From Herbinix luporum (GTDB lineage Bacteria > Bacillota > Clostridia > Lachnospirales > Lachnospiraceae): a DNA stretch of 64,000 nt. The translations under genes and the position numbers were made by a program. Positions 50,092 through 58,015 of this stretch are shown here, one piece after another (position 1 is the first letter of the stretch; each line of letters begins with the position of its first letter). The DNA lies in contig NZ_LN879430.1 of assembly GCF_900070325.1 (NCBI RefSeq), forward strand, positions 2,394,501-2,458,500, given 5' to 3'. Below the pieces are notes generated by a model, which was not told the origin of the DNA, did no database searches, and saw only the letters and a program-made list of their open reading frames with translations.

Positions 50092-50110
50092 GGCAACCAA
50101 GGGCAACCAA
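50092..50110. promoter_or_regulatory. candidate integrase arm-type sites, right end
   Basis: Two direct copies of GGCAACCAA (50092-50100, 50102-50110), the same 9-mer as at 35590-35610. Here they double as the last codons of the integrase (QGNQGQPKK). They lie 76 bp inside attR. Confidence 0.45.
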
Positions 50111-50186
50111 AAAAATAACAAGCTTTCAGAAATTAAAAAAAGCGGAAAGCCCCATGTTACAAGGCTTTCCACCATTTGAACTATAA

Positions 50187-50212
50187 TGCAGTCGACGGGA
50201 CTTGAACCCGTA
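50187..50212. repeat. attR: 3' end of the intact tRNA-Leu
   Basis: 26 bp identical to 35511-35536. It forms the acceptor 3' strand and T-arm of tRNA-Leu, so integration leaves the gene whole. Confidence 0.92.
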
Positions 50213-50272
50213 CCCAGTTTAACCCGGACTAGATCCTTAGTCTAGCGCGTATGCCAATTCCGCCACGACTGC
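50187..50272 (-). tRNA. tRNA-Leu (anticodon AAG)
   Basis: 86 nt cloverleaf with acceptor GCAGTCG/CGACTGC, a long variable arm and T-loop GGTTCAAGTCC. The anticodon stem CTAGA/TCTAG encloses CTAAGGA, giving AAG, which reads CUU/CUC-type Leu codons. CCA is not encoded. It is the integration target of the island. Confidence 0.92.
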
Positions 50273-50458
50273 ATTTATTATTGTCTGCTGTTTACCAGCG
50301 AACGAATTATATTATAACAATATTTGAAGCAAAAATCAATACTAAACTTTTATTAAAACATAAAATTTAGTTGCAATAAATCTACATTTTATCTGACAAA
50401 ATCATCCTATTCACCTTATATCTCAATAACTCTATATATTACCGTTTATACTTATAGG

Positions 50459-51350
50459 TTATTCTTGATAACTTCCAAGCCTATCAATTAAGAATATAAG
50501 ATATTCCTGAGCTTTATCATCATATATTACAACACTATATTCATTCCCTTTGTCGCTAATCCTTGTCTGCAGCGACATCCCTAATTCTTCCCCTTTATCT
50601 GTTACTGTAACTGTATTTCTTCCCAATAACCGGTTAAACTCCTCCTTAAGGTAACCTTCTTCCTTTAAAATCGATGTCAAGGATGTTGCAGTCAGACGTT
50701 TCATTAATTTCTCATCTCTAAGTCCGTTTAAATGATCAACAAATTGACTGATAGTAACTTTACCTAAAGGCTTAATATTCTGCTTCATTTCATCTGTAAG
50801 ATAAAAGTCCACTTTTCTTATATGTTTAGATTTGCTTACGCTTTTTTCTTCTAGATTTTCTATAGCTCCTTGGTAAAATAAATTTTCTTTGGTATCGTTC
50901 ATAAACTTACGAATAGCACTTATAAAGATCTGACCATACTTTTCATATTTATACTCACCGACGCCGGTTACCGAAAGCATTTCCGTTTTATCAAAAGGAA
51001 GCTTAATACACATATCCATTAGGGTCTTGTCTGAAAATATAATATATGGAGGTACTCCTTCTGCTTTGGCCTCTTTTATTCTTACTTGCCTTAAGGTATC
51101 AAATAGCTCTAGCCCCTTAGATGTTAGAACTTCTGACTTACGAAGTCTTTTTTCTTTATTACTGCTATCTTCTTTACCTTTCTTGGGCAGTTTCATAACG
51201 ATACTTGTCTTATCACTTAGTATGTCATTAGCTGAACGATTTAATTTTACAATGGAGTATTTATCATTGCTTAGATATAAATACTCATCGATAATAAGCT
51301 TGTTTACTATATGTTTTAAATATGCTTCCCCTTCCCCATCATATCACAAT
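50459..51350 (-). pseudogene. RecQ helicase C-terminal remnant (RQC end plus HRDC)
   Basis: Residues matching the end of the RQC winged helix (GEGEAYLKHIVNKLIIDEYL, NDKYSIVKLNRSANDIL) continue into an HRDC domain (LFDTLRQVRIKEAKAEGVPP, then YKYEKYGQIFISAIRKF). A second helical module follows to the end. A TGA closes the frame just upstream (near 51350), and no helicase motifs exist on this side, so the 5' two-thirds of recQ are missing. Translation from the internal ATG at 51196 (245 aa) would give HRDC plus tail only. Confidence 0.75.
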
Positions 51351-51441
51351 TTACTTATTTCTCCATACTTCTATAAAACTTTTTCTTTAAATCTACTATT
51401 TAAACATAGAAAACAAATTATTTTGTAATTAATTTACATAA

Positions 51442-51484
51442 AAATGAGCTTTTCGGCCTTAAAAAACAACTGTCAAGCTCATTT
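51442..51484 (-). terminator. hairpin after the Rieske oxidoreductase gene
   Basis: AAATGAGCTT (51442-51451) and AAGCTCATTT (51475-51484) are a perfect 10-bp pair, followed on the minus strand by TTTATGTAAATT. Weak T-tract. Confidence 0.5.
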
Positions 51485-51487
51485 ATA

Positions 51488-53050
51488 CTATTTACTTTTT
51501 GTTTTCACACATACATCAAAAGCATTTCTCATGGCCGGATTATTAATCATTTTTCCCTTATAATCAAATCTAGATCCATGGCAGGGGCAGTCCCAAGTTA
51601 ATTCATTCTGGTTCCATTCAAGCTTACACCCAAGATGGGGGCATTTGGTGGTGACAAAATAATATTTATCCTCTTTATCCCGGTATACTCCTACCCTCTG
51701 CCCTTTATACCTTATAACCCCTGCTTTCTCCCGTTCGATATCTTTTAACTTATCATGGGGTATTTTTAAATGCTCTGACAAAAGACTAATGGTAATAATA
51801 GCTGCGTCCTTTAAAAGCACACGGCTGCCGGACAGCATTAATCTTCTGGGGATAAAAACTTTACGATACTGATTTTCCTTACCGGTAATCATATCACTAA
51901 TAATCATGGCAGCCACCATAGAACTAGTCATTCCCCACTTATTAAATCCCGTAGCTACAAAAATATTTGGCGTCCTGACGGAGTATCTACCTATATAAGG
52001 TATGGAATCCGGGGTTATACAATCTTGATTTGACCAGGTATACTTAACTTTTGCTTCCGGATACCACTTCTTAGCGGCCATCTCAATCCTCTCATATGCA
52101 TCAAGAGGTTGATACTTACCGGTTCTATGGCTTCCGCTGCCAAGGATTAAATAGTCCTTATATTTTCTAAAAGTAAAGCCGTCTTTGTCGGCATCCAAAT
52201 ACATACCATCCAGGTCTTTCTTATTCTGACCCCAACCTTCTAAAGCTGATAGATAAACCCGCTCCTGATGAAGCCTTATAAAATAATATCCGGGTACATT
52301 AATAAATGGATAATGGGTGGCTATTACAATCTTTTTAGCCTTTACAGAACCTCCATCCGTTAGAATAAGACCATTTTTATTAATCTGCGTTACACGGGTA
52401 TTTTCATAAATTTTTAAAGTATCTGCAACTGCATCCAAGAATTTAAGGGGATGAAATTGTGCTTGATTTTCAAATTTTATTGCAGCTTTTACCTTAAATG
52501 GCAGGCTTGTTTCTTTTGTAAAGGATGCCGGCAGCCCCAATCTTAGTGCCGCATCTACCTCCTGCCTAATCTTTTGCTCATCATCAAGGGTATAGATATA
52601 ATTAGGCATGACTTCATAATCACAGTCAATTTGAAGTTCCTTAATTATTTCTTGGTATTTCTTTACGGCAAGCTGGTTAGCCATGGCATATTCCCAGGCT
52701 CTTTGCTCTCCCTTGTACATTATTAACTTCCGGTAGATTAAGCCGTGTTGAGAAGTTATCTTTGCTGTAGTATTCTTTGTTATCCCTTCACCGGCTCTTC
52801 TACACTCTAGTACCACAACCGGAATACCTTGCTTTTGTAATAAATATGCTATTAGGACTCCTGCCAGCCCTGCCCCAATAACAGCTACTTCCGTACTTAT
52901 ATCTTCCTGAAGGGTTGGCCTTATAATTCTGCCCCCTTCACTGTCTTTTCCGGCTTTATCATTTCGGTATTGATCCTGAATCCATAAGGATTCTCCTTGC
53001 TCTAAGCCTTCCTCTTTAAAGGTACCATTTTCCTTCCATAGGATGTCCAT
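51488..53050 (-). CDS. FAD-dependent oxidoreductase with C-terminal Rieske [2Fe-2S] domain
   Basis: Protein of 520 aa; ATG 53050 follows GAGGTG, better placed than the ATG 30 bases upstream. A DAO-type FAD domain begins with VAVIGAGLAGVLIAYLLQKQ and VVLECRRAGEGITKNTTAKI and includes TGFNKWGMTSSMVAAMIISD near 390. The Rieske cluster site is CPHLGCKLEWN and CPCHGSRFDYKGK near 470-495. This fusion is widespread in Firmicutes and Bacteroidetes as a soluble dehydrogenase; the substrate is unknown. It stands alone. Confidence 0.9.
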   Translation of the reverse strand: MDILWKENGTFKEEGLEQGESLWIQDQYRNDKAGKDSEGGRIIRPTLQEDISTEVAVIGAGLAGVLIAYLLQKQGIPVVVLECRRAGEGITKNTTAKITSQHGLIYRKLIMYKGEQRAWEYAMANQLAVKKYQEIIKELQIDCDYEVMPNYIYTLDDEQKIRQEVDAALRLGLPASFTKETSLPFKVKAAIKFENQAQFHPLKFLDAVADTLKIYENTRVTQINKNGLILTDGGSVKAKKIVIATHYPFINVPGYYFIRLHQERVYLSALEGWGQNKKDLDGMYLDADKDGFTFRKYKDYLILGSGSHRTGKYQPLDAYERIEMAAKKWYPEAKVKYTWSNQDCITPDSIPYIGRYSVRTPNIFVATGFNKWGMTSSMVAAMIISDMITGKENQYRKVFIPRRLMLSGSRVLLKDAAIITISLLSEHLKIPHDKLKDIEREKAGVIRYKGQRVGVYRDKEDKYYFVTTKCPHLGCKLEWNQNELTWDCPCHGSRFDYKGKMINNPAMRNAFDVCVKTKSK

Positions 53051-53176
53051 TTTATTCACCTCAAAGGCTAGATTTTCCAAAAATAAATATATTTATTCTA
53101 AATGTTGAAAATAATTCCTTGAATAAGTTTATATAGTTACTATGGAGATCCAATGGAATTTTAGGCAATAAAAAAA

Positions 53177-53248
53177 CTCCCCGAGTAGGGCTCGAACCTA
53201 CAACCCCGCGGTTAACAGCCGCGTGCTCTACCATTGAGCTATCGAGGA
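53177..53248 (-). tRNA. tRNA-Asn (anticodon GTT)
   Basis: 72 nt including the G discriminator; acceptor TCCTCGA/TCGGGGA, T-loop GGTTCGAGCC, anticodon stem CGCGG/CCGCG around CTGTTAA. CCA is not encoded. Confidence 0.93.
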
Positions 53249-53466
53249 ATACGATTATAATTTTATACTCCTAGGTTAAAGATGTCAATAGTTTTTAACA
53301 TATTTTATGCCATATTTGGATGATTATTTTATTATATTTTTTTCATTTAATAGCCTTGATTTGTGGTTTTCCTTGTGAATCTTAGAGTGAAATTTATAGT
53401 TGAAAATCAAATTTCATTATGTTATAATTTTATTCGTTCCATAAATCAACCAGTAAAATACAATAT

Positions 53467-53551
53467 GCAGTTGTGGCGGAATTGGCAGACGCGCTAGATT
53501 CAGGTTCTAGTCCGGGATAACTGGGTGGGGGTTCAAGTCCCCCCAACTGCA
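53467..53551 (+). tRNA. tRNA-Leu (anticodon CAG)
   Basis: 85 nt, acceptor GCAGTTG/CAACTGC, long variable arm, T-loop GGTTCAAGTCC, anticodon stem CTAGA/TCTAG around TTCAGGT. Closely similar to the AAG isoacceptor at 50187-50272 but with a different T-arm (CCCCC), and it was not used as an integration site. Confidence 0.93.
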
Positions 53552-53797
53552 GTAATTAATTTAAGCCTCTCATTTATAATAATTTGGGAGCTTTTTTGCA
53601 TATTAAAATGTAATTGAAACAATGTAAAAGGCACTTATAATAAAGTAATACCCTTGATGAATTAATAGATGAATTCAGTAATTTTTAAGTATAAATAAGG
53701 CTTTAAGAGTTTAACCAACCCTTAAAGCCTTATTCTATGGAAACATCTTATTAATATGAACATATTTACTCCATTATCACAGTTAAGCTCTTAGATA

Positions 53798-55183
53798 TTA
53801 ACGGGGATTAAGCACATTATCATACTTGGTATCAACAAATGTCCACTGTGCATTGTAGTGAGTTGTAGATCCTGAATACTGTGAGCATATATCCCCACTT
53901 CCTGTTCTTCCATACCCATCCAGCTTCATTCCAGTGGCTCTATTTACAATATAATAATAGCCATTAGAAGCCTCAACTAAGCTCCACTGAGCATTAGCAT
54001 GGGTTGTAGACCCTGAATATTGTGAAACAGCATCCCCGTTAACAGTTCTGCCGTATCCGTCAATCTTCATGCCGGTTGCCTCATTTACCAAATAATAATA
54101 GTTACCTACCGGTACAAGAACCCAATGGGCGTTGGGATGGGTGGTGTTAGCATATTGAGATACATCTGCCCCATTATCGGTTCTACCCATACCATCTAGA
54201 TACATATTTGTTGCACGGTTTCTAATTCTTCTTACAGCATTTGCATTAATTAGGCAGTTGGAACTGGTATAGTGATTAAGAGCCACTCCACCATAGGTTC
54301 CTCCTAATATTCTAACATTATCACTGTTTTGTAATAAGATACTATGGTTGCTACAATCACGGATATATACTTCCTTAACCGTAACGTCTCTGATATCACT
54401 AACAGTAAAGAAACCTCTTCCACATTCAACGGATTTTATATAATCTACAGTGATGTTTTTGCAGTAATTAGCCAGGCGAAAACCTGCATATCCACCACCA
54501 TAACAACATCTGTAAGCATCAACTGAGCCAACAGTACCATTAACAGTCTTATTTAATAATACCCCGCATTCCCCACAATCTCTGGCTTTGATATTATCTA
54601 TATAGCAACCATCCACACCATAAGTTTCAAGACCATGGCTACTACAGCCTTCAAAGGTACAATTCTTTACTGTTAAGTTATATACCCAGCGACCATCTTC
54701 ATAAGGACGACTAGGATGACTATCTACTCTAATTCCTATACTTCCACCTTTAATATTAATATTTTCAAAATGAAGATCACTGGCTCTACTTAAACGAAAT
54801 CCAAAGCCACCCTTGGTATTATCCAAGGTCAAATCATAAATTTTGATATTTCCTGAACCCTCACGATGAAAAGCTGTAGCTCCATGGGTGTTTTTTAAGG
54901 AATTGTTATGAAAACGAAGAGTTAAGTCTCCAGAAAGTGAAATTGTTCTAGTCAAGTTTCCGCTACAATATACATGAATTTCTCTGTTGCCGCTACTATT
55001 ATTAATAGCTCCTTGAATTGCGTCAGTTAAATCAGTAGAACTTCCTCTGGTTACATTGCTGGTTTTCCAGTAATAGATATTGCCACTTTCCCATACCTCA
55101 TTGTCAGCTCCATAGGCAATGTCAGTAGAATTAGCAAATAAGAAAAATACAGAAAGCAAGCATAAGAACTTCAAATATTTCAC
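53798..55183 (-). CDS. secreted right-handed beta-helix protein with C-terminal ricin-type lectin module
   Basis: Protein of 461 aa with a signal peptide (MKYLKFLCLLSVFFLFANS, cleavage after AYG near 25). Residues about 50-320 show parallel beta-helix repeats of pectate-lyase type (LHFENINIKGGSIGIRV, LTVKNCTFEGCSSHGLETYG, ITVDYIKSVECGRGFFTVSD). The last 130 residues are three ricin B-like repeats with MYLDGMGRTDNGADVSQY, MKIDGYGRTVNGDAVSQYSG and MKLDGYGRTGSGDICSQYSG, each followed by AxW. It is likely a polysaccharide-binding or polysaccharide-cleaving extracellular protein; I see no certain catalytic residues. Confidence 0.85.
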   Translation of the reverse strand: MKYLKFLCLLSVFFLFANSTDIAYGADNEVWESGNIYYWKTSNVTRGSSTDLTDAIQGAINNSSGNREIHVYCSGNLTRTISLSGDLTLRFHNNSLKNTHGATAFHREGSGNIKIYDLTLDNTKGGFGFRLSRASDLHFENINIKGGSIGIRVDSHPSRPYEDGRWVYNLTVKNCTFEGCSSHGLETYGVDGCYIDNIKARDCGECGVLLNKTVNGTVGSVDAYRCCYGGGYAGFRLANYCKNITVDYIKSVECGRGFFTVSDIRDVTVKEVYIRDCSNHSILLQNSDNVRILGGTYGGVALNHYTSSNCLINANAVRRIRNRATNMYLDGMGRTDNGADVSQYANTTHPNAHWVLVPVGNYYYLVNEATGMKIDGYGRTVNGDAVSQYSGSTTHANAQWSLVEASNGYYYIVNRATGMKLDGYGRTGSGDICSQYSGSTTHYNAQWTFVDTKYDNVLNPR

Positions 55184-55645
55184 AGTTTTCCCTCCTTTAT
55201 ATTGCTGATAATTTCCTATATTCTCATTTTATTTTACCTATTCATCTAATAATAACATGTAAGTAAAGTCACCTTAATATTGTTTTACAAAAATATTCTG
55301 AGCTGTATCTGTAGCTAGACAAAAAAGATGAAACTACTTTAGTATATGCATTTAATATTAATATATATATAATAATGGGCTGTGTTGTAATCGCAATTAT
55401 GTTAGCTTGATAAATATAAAATAGAGCATAGGTCTACCCCATGCCCTAAATTATAACTATCTCGCTCTTATCAAATCTCCCAATTAAGAATCACTAATAT
55501 CTCAAGAATCATATAAATTCATTAATAATTAATATAAAAGTGAAGCCTCACTTGGTTTTCATTCCTCTTATTTACAGGTTTTGTTTTATATGTTTCTCTC
55601 ATATTTATATTTTTTAACAATATATTATACAGCTTGTTTCTGCTA
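55184..55645. other. intergenic, no gene seen
   Basis: AT-rich, stops in all frames. GAGGG(A) for the beta-helix gene lies at its left border. No convincing promoter, hairpin or repeat was found. Confidence 0.5.
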
Positions 55646-56698
55646 TCAAGCAGATATAGTATACTTGGTTTTTAAGTCATTGTACCAACTAAATCGTATA
55701 TATCCCTCTTTTTGAAGCCTACCGACAACTATTCCAGCATCAATTCCGAGTTGTTTTGCAAATTCAATGATGTTTTCCCTTGTAAGTTCAACATTCTTTG
55801 CAAATTCATCAAATATGTTAGTTGGAATTAATTCATTTTTTGCAAATTCGTCAGCAACATTTTCATCACTATCTTTTAATCCCTCAATTTTTCCTATGTG
55901 CCCTAGTATAATATGTCCCAATTCATGAAACATACTGAACCAAAACTTATCTGCATCTTTTCCTCTTACGGTTAATCCCAGAACAATTTTATTGTCATCA
56001 TAAAATGTCGCTCCATGCAAAAAAGACCCTCCTATATGGGGAAGAAACACTATTGCAACTCCACATCTTGATAAAATATCAATAAGCATAGGACAAAAGT
56101 CTTTTGGTTCCATCATCGTCATTTTCCTGATTTCAGATAAATGTTTTTTAAGGGATTTAATGTCTATAGGTTGCGTAACGATTTTTCTGGCTTCTAATTT
56201 TGCTTTCTGCGCCCATGCTATTAACGCATAATCACTCTTTTCTGATATAGATAATTTTCTACATGCAATACATGGCACAAGATTTTCCTTCAGAAGATTT
56301 AATTGAGCAACTTCAAAAAATTTTCTTAAGTTAATAACACGCTCCGACAATTTTGATGTTTCCTCAACCCATCCATTCTTCGCCATTTCATTATATGGCA
56401 TCTTTTTTGCTATTTCCATATCATATTCCATAGCGTTTTCTTCATTCACCTTAACCAATTTTTCTCTATAGATAGACTCTAGGTTACACCAAAACTGAGC
56501 TGGCAATCCTAATACCATTTCTAGTCTACGTGCAACATCCATTGTTAACTTAACTTCTCCATTTATCAATTTACTAATATGTTTTTCAGACATTCCCATT
56601 CTTGCTGCGAATTCTTTCTGTTTCATTCCGCGATCTATAATCTGTTCTTTTATGGTTGCACCTGGGGGCGTTGCTATATAACTCCGACTTCTCTCCAT
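55646..56698 (-). CDS. HigA-like antitoxin: XRE helix-turn-helix fused to ImmA/IrrE peptidase domain
   Basis: Protein of 350 aa. The N-terminal HTH (about 10-75) is IKEQIIDRGMKQKEFAARMG, then MSEKHISKLINGEVKLTMDV, followed by LGLPAQFWCNLESIYRE as in HigA/VapI antitoxins. The C-terminal ImmA/IrrE metallopeptidase (about 200-320) has the zinc motif FHELGHIILGHIG with a downstream acidic ADEFAKNEL. It follows the toxin gene by 23 bp, in the toxin-first order of higBA. It probably represses the operon through the two palindromes upstream and neutralises the toxin; self- or partner cleavage by the peptidase is possible. Confidence 0.88.
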   Translation of the reverse strand: MERSRSYIATPPGATIKEQIIDRGMKQKEFAARMGMSEKHISKLINGEVKLTMDVARRLEMVLGLPAQFWCNLESIYREKLVKVNEENAMEYDMEIAKKMPYNEMAKNGWVEETSKLSERVINLRKFFEVAQLNLLKENLVPCIACRKLSISEKSDYALIAWAQKAKLEARKIVTQPIDIKSLKKHLSEIRKMTMMEPKDFCPMLIDILSRCGVAIVFLPHIGGSFLHGATFYDDNKIVLGLTVRGKDADKFWFSMFHELGHIILGHIGKIEGLKDSDENVADEFAKNELIPTNIFDEFAKNVELTRENIIEFAKQLGIDAGIVVGRLQKEGYIRFSWYNDLKTKYTISA

Positions 56699-56721
56699 TG
56701 TAATACCTCCTTAATAACACT

Positions 56722-57039
56722 TTAACCTTTTTTATGATAATTTACTATTTCAATAATATTCGCTATTTGAATTTCATTACCTATTTTCTCGAATACAAGT
56801 CGATATGGGTGAAGTAAATCTACAGCATATTGACTCTTCCTATTTCCCTTAAGAGGATGACATCGTCCAATTCCAAATTGAAGCATTATTTCTACTGAAG
56901 GAGCAGCTGATATTTCATCTATTCTATGATGAAGTTTTTCAGCCATTCTTTTTCCTAGTTTCTTTTCTGCCTCATTGGCATTAGTACAAATTTTCTCTAA
57001 TTTTTTGGTTCTATACTTAATATGCAATTTATCACCCAC
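56722..57039 (-). CDS. HigB/RelE-type toxin
   Basis: Protein of 105 aa, GTG start. The small RelE/HigB fold is suggested by YRTKKLEKICTNANEAEKKL, the helix MAEKLHHRIDEISAA, the strand pair CHPLKGNRKSQYAVDLLHPY and RLVFEKIGNEI, and the terminal IANIIEIVNYHKK. The family comprises ribosome-dependent mRNA interferases; basic residues H, K and R in the middle strands fit. It is paired with the HTH-ImmA/IrrE antitoxin gene downstream, with promoter and operators directly upstream. Confidence 0.86.
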   Translation of the reverse strand: MGDKLHIKYRTKKLEKICTNANEAEKKLGKRMAEKLHHRIDEISAAPSVEIMLQFGIGRCHPLKGNRKSQYAVDLLHPYRLVFEKIGNEIQIANIIEIVNYHKKG

Positions 57040-57045
57040 TTTTAA

Positions 57046-57118
57046 TTTACCTGTAAGGTAAATTTATATTAACATGACATCAAATAAATGTCAATATAAT
57101 ATTTACCTTTGAGGTTAA
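57046..57118 (-). promoter_or_regulatory. higBA promoter with two palindromic operators
   Basis: On the minus strand TTGACA (57094-57089), 17-bp spacer, TAATAT (57071-57066). It is bracketed by a perfect palindrome TTTACCTGTAAGGTAAA (57046-57062) at the start site and a near copy TTTACCTTTGAGGTTAA (57102-57118) upstream of the -35. Shared half-site TTTACCT, 56 bp apart. Best read as antitoxin-binding sites for autorepression. Confidence 0.8.
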
Positions 57119-57189
57119 CTATTTCCAAATTATATAAGTATTATGGCTAATATTCTAGACTTAAAAATAATAAAGATATCAACTATCAA

Positions 57190-57300
57190 TTGGCACAGAA
57201 TCTTACATCAGAAGATTTAGAAAGAATTACTGAATTAGAAAAGAGACTAAGTAAAAATACCAAAGAAGCTATTGCTTTAGTAGCCTATAAATGCAAATAA
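57190..57300 (+). CDS. very small protein or gene remnant, 36 aa
   Basis: The frame ends YQLAQNLTSEDLERITELEK, then RLSKNTKEAIALVAYKCK and stop. The pattern (amphipathic helix, then AIALVAY) looks like the conserved end of a small clostridial protein, but the only start is a TTG without a ribosome site; an upstream ATG is in another frame. Probably a decayed copy. Confidence 0.35.
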   Translation: MAQNLTSEDLERITELEKRLSKNTKEAIALVAYKCK

Positions 57301-57336
57301 CTTCTAAAAAGTAAATCCTTAGTCTCTTAATATATA

Positions 57337-57508
57337 CTATAATACCCCAATCACAATACCTATTATAATAATCCCTGCACAAATTAACTTATAAGCAATA
57401 TTTTTTTCTTTAAAAATAAACTTACCGGCCAGGATCGTAACCAAACTACCAGACTGCTTAATCAATGTCATCACAGTAATCCTACTGCCTTCCATACCGT
57501 ACTTCCCT
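57337..57508 (-). pseudogene. C-terminal remnant of an EamA/DMT-family transporter
   Basis: The minus strand reads GSRITVMTLIKQSGSLVTIL, then AGKFIFKEKNIAYKLICAGI and IIIGIVIGVL before a stop. This is the last two helices and the characteristic FKEK connector of a drug/metabolite transporter. Nothing of the preceding eight helices is present on the upstream side. Confidence 0.65.
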
Positions 57509-57777
57509 TACCCCTTTCAAAATACCATAAAGTAATACCAAGAGAATCCACATCTTAAATCATCCTGTCTTTCTTAAAATTCTGTTACATATTACCTTAT
57601 AAATCTTCTTCTGTCTAGGGTCCATGTGCCGATATTTGTTATAAAAGCTCATTATCTGAAGAGCTTTTTAATATATTCAATAAGCATCTTTGCTTTATCC
57701 GATAAATGTTAATTAATCTATTTACTTTTTCTTAAATTTGCTGTATACTTATTGTTAATTAAATAACAAACTTGTTC

Positions 57778-57977
57778 TGACGACAAGGGTTCGCCCGAGT
57801 GGGAAGGCATTGGAAAAATTTGTAATTGGATTTATCTTTATATGACATGAATTTTATATTCATTGTAGAGGTGATATTAGAAGCCTTGCATATAAAGAAA
57901 TAATCTAATACCTTTTTCCATTTACCTTGTGTAAAAAATTGCCTGACAACCCTGTGTCTTCGGATACAGGGTTTTTT
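57778..57977 (+). promoter_or_regulatory. structured leader of hydEGF with intrinsic terminator
   Basis: A 240-nt noncoding leader precedes hydE. Early hairpins are CTTGT/ACAAG (near 57772-57788) and GGGTTCGCCC, followed by GAGTGGGAAGGC, whose AAGGC can pair with GCCTT near 57884. It ends in a strong terminator, AACCCTGTGTC TTCG GATACAGGGTT TTTT (57948-57977), 38 bp before hydE. This is the layout of a riboswitch or attenuator. I could not match it to a riboswitch class I know. Confidence 0.55.
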
Positions 57978-58015
57978 GTATATATTTATGATTTTATAGA
58001 AAGTGAGAATAAGCT

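Larger units (their letters stand above)
47120..50118 (+). pseudogene. int: island tyrosine integrase interrupted by an ISLre2 element
   Basis: ATG 47120 after GAAAGGAG begins MKKYE; the third ISLre2 element then intervenes. After its target repeat the frame continues EREILNDAIKSGIINVS to 50118, giving 436 aa when the IS and one 9-bp repeat are removed. The catalytic domain is complete: Arg in TGLRLGELVAIKW, HKIRKTYIS with the second Arg, and GHENEETTYKNY with the nucleophile Tyr. The N-terminal domain resembles AP2-like/SAM-like arm-binding regions of Tn916/phage integrases. A TTG at 48832 could give a nearly full product if a promoter exists in the IS end, but no ribosome site is seen. Confidence 0.88.
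35511..50212. mobile_element. 14.7-kb genomic island integrated in a tRNA-Leu gene
   Basis: A 26-bp direct repeat (35511-35536 and 50187-50212) matches the 3' end of the tRNA-Leu at 50187-50272. A tyrosine integrase gene lies at the tRNA-proximal end. The contents are almost all mobile-element remnants around a higher-GC bacteriocin-like cluster (about 38.2-42.6 kb). With the integrase interrupted by an IS, the island is probably immobile now. Confidence 0.88.

Noticed and set aside
57637..57665. AAAAGCTC/GAGCTTTT hairpin as a terminator
   Set aside because: The stem is short and no gene ends just before it on either strand; only decayed sequence lies upstream.
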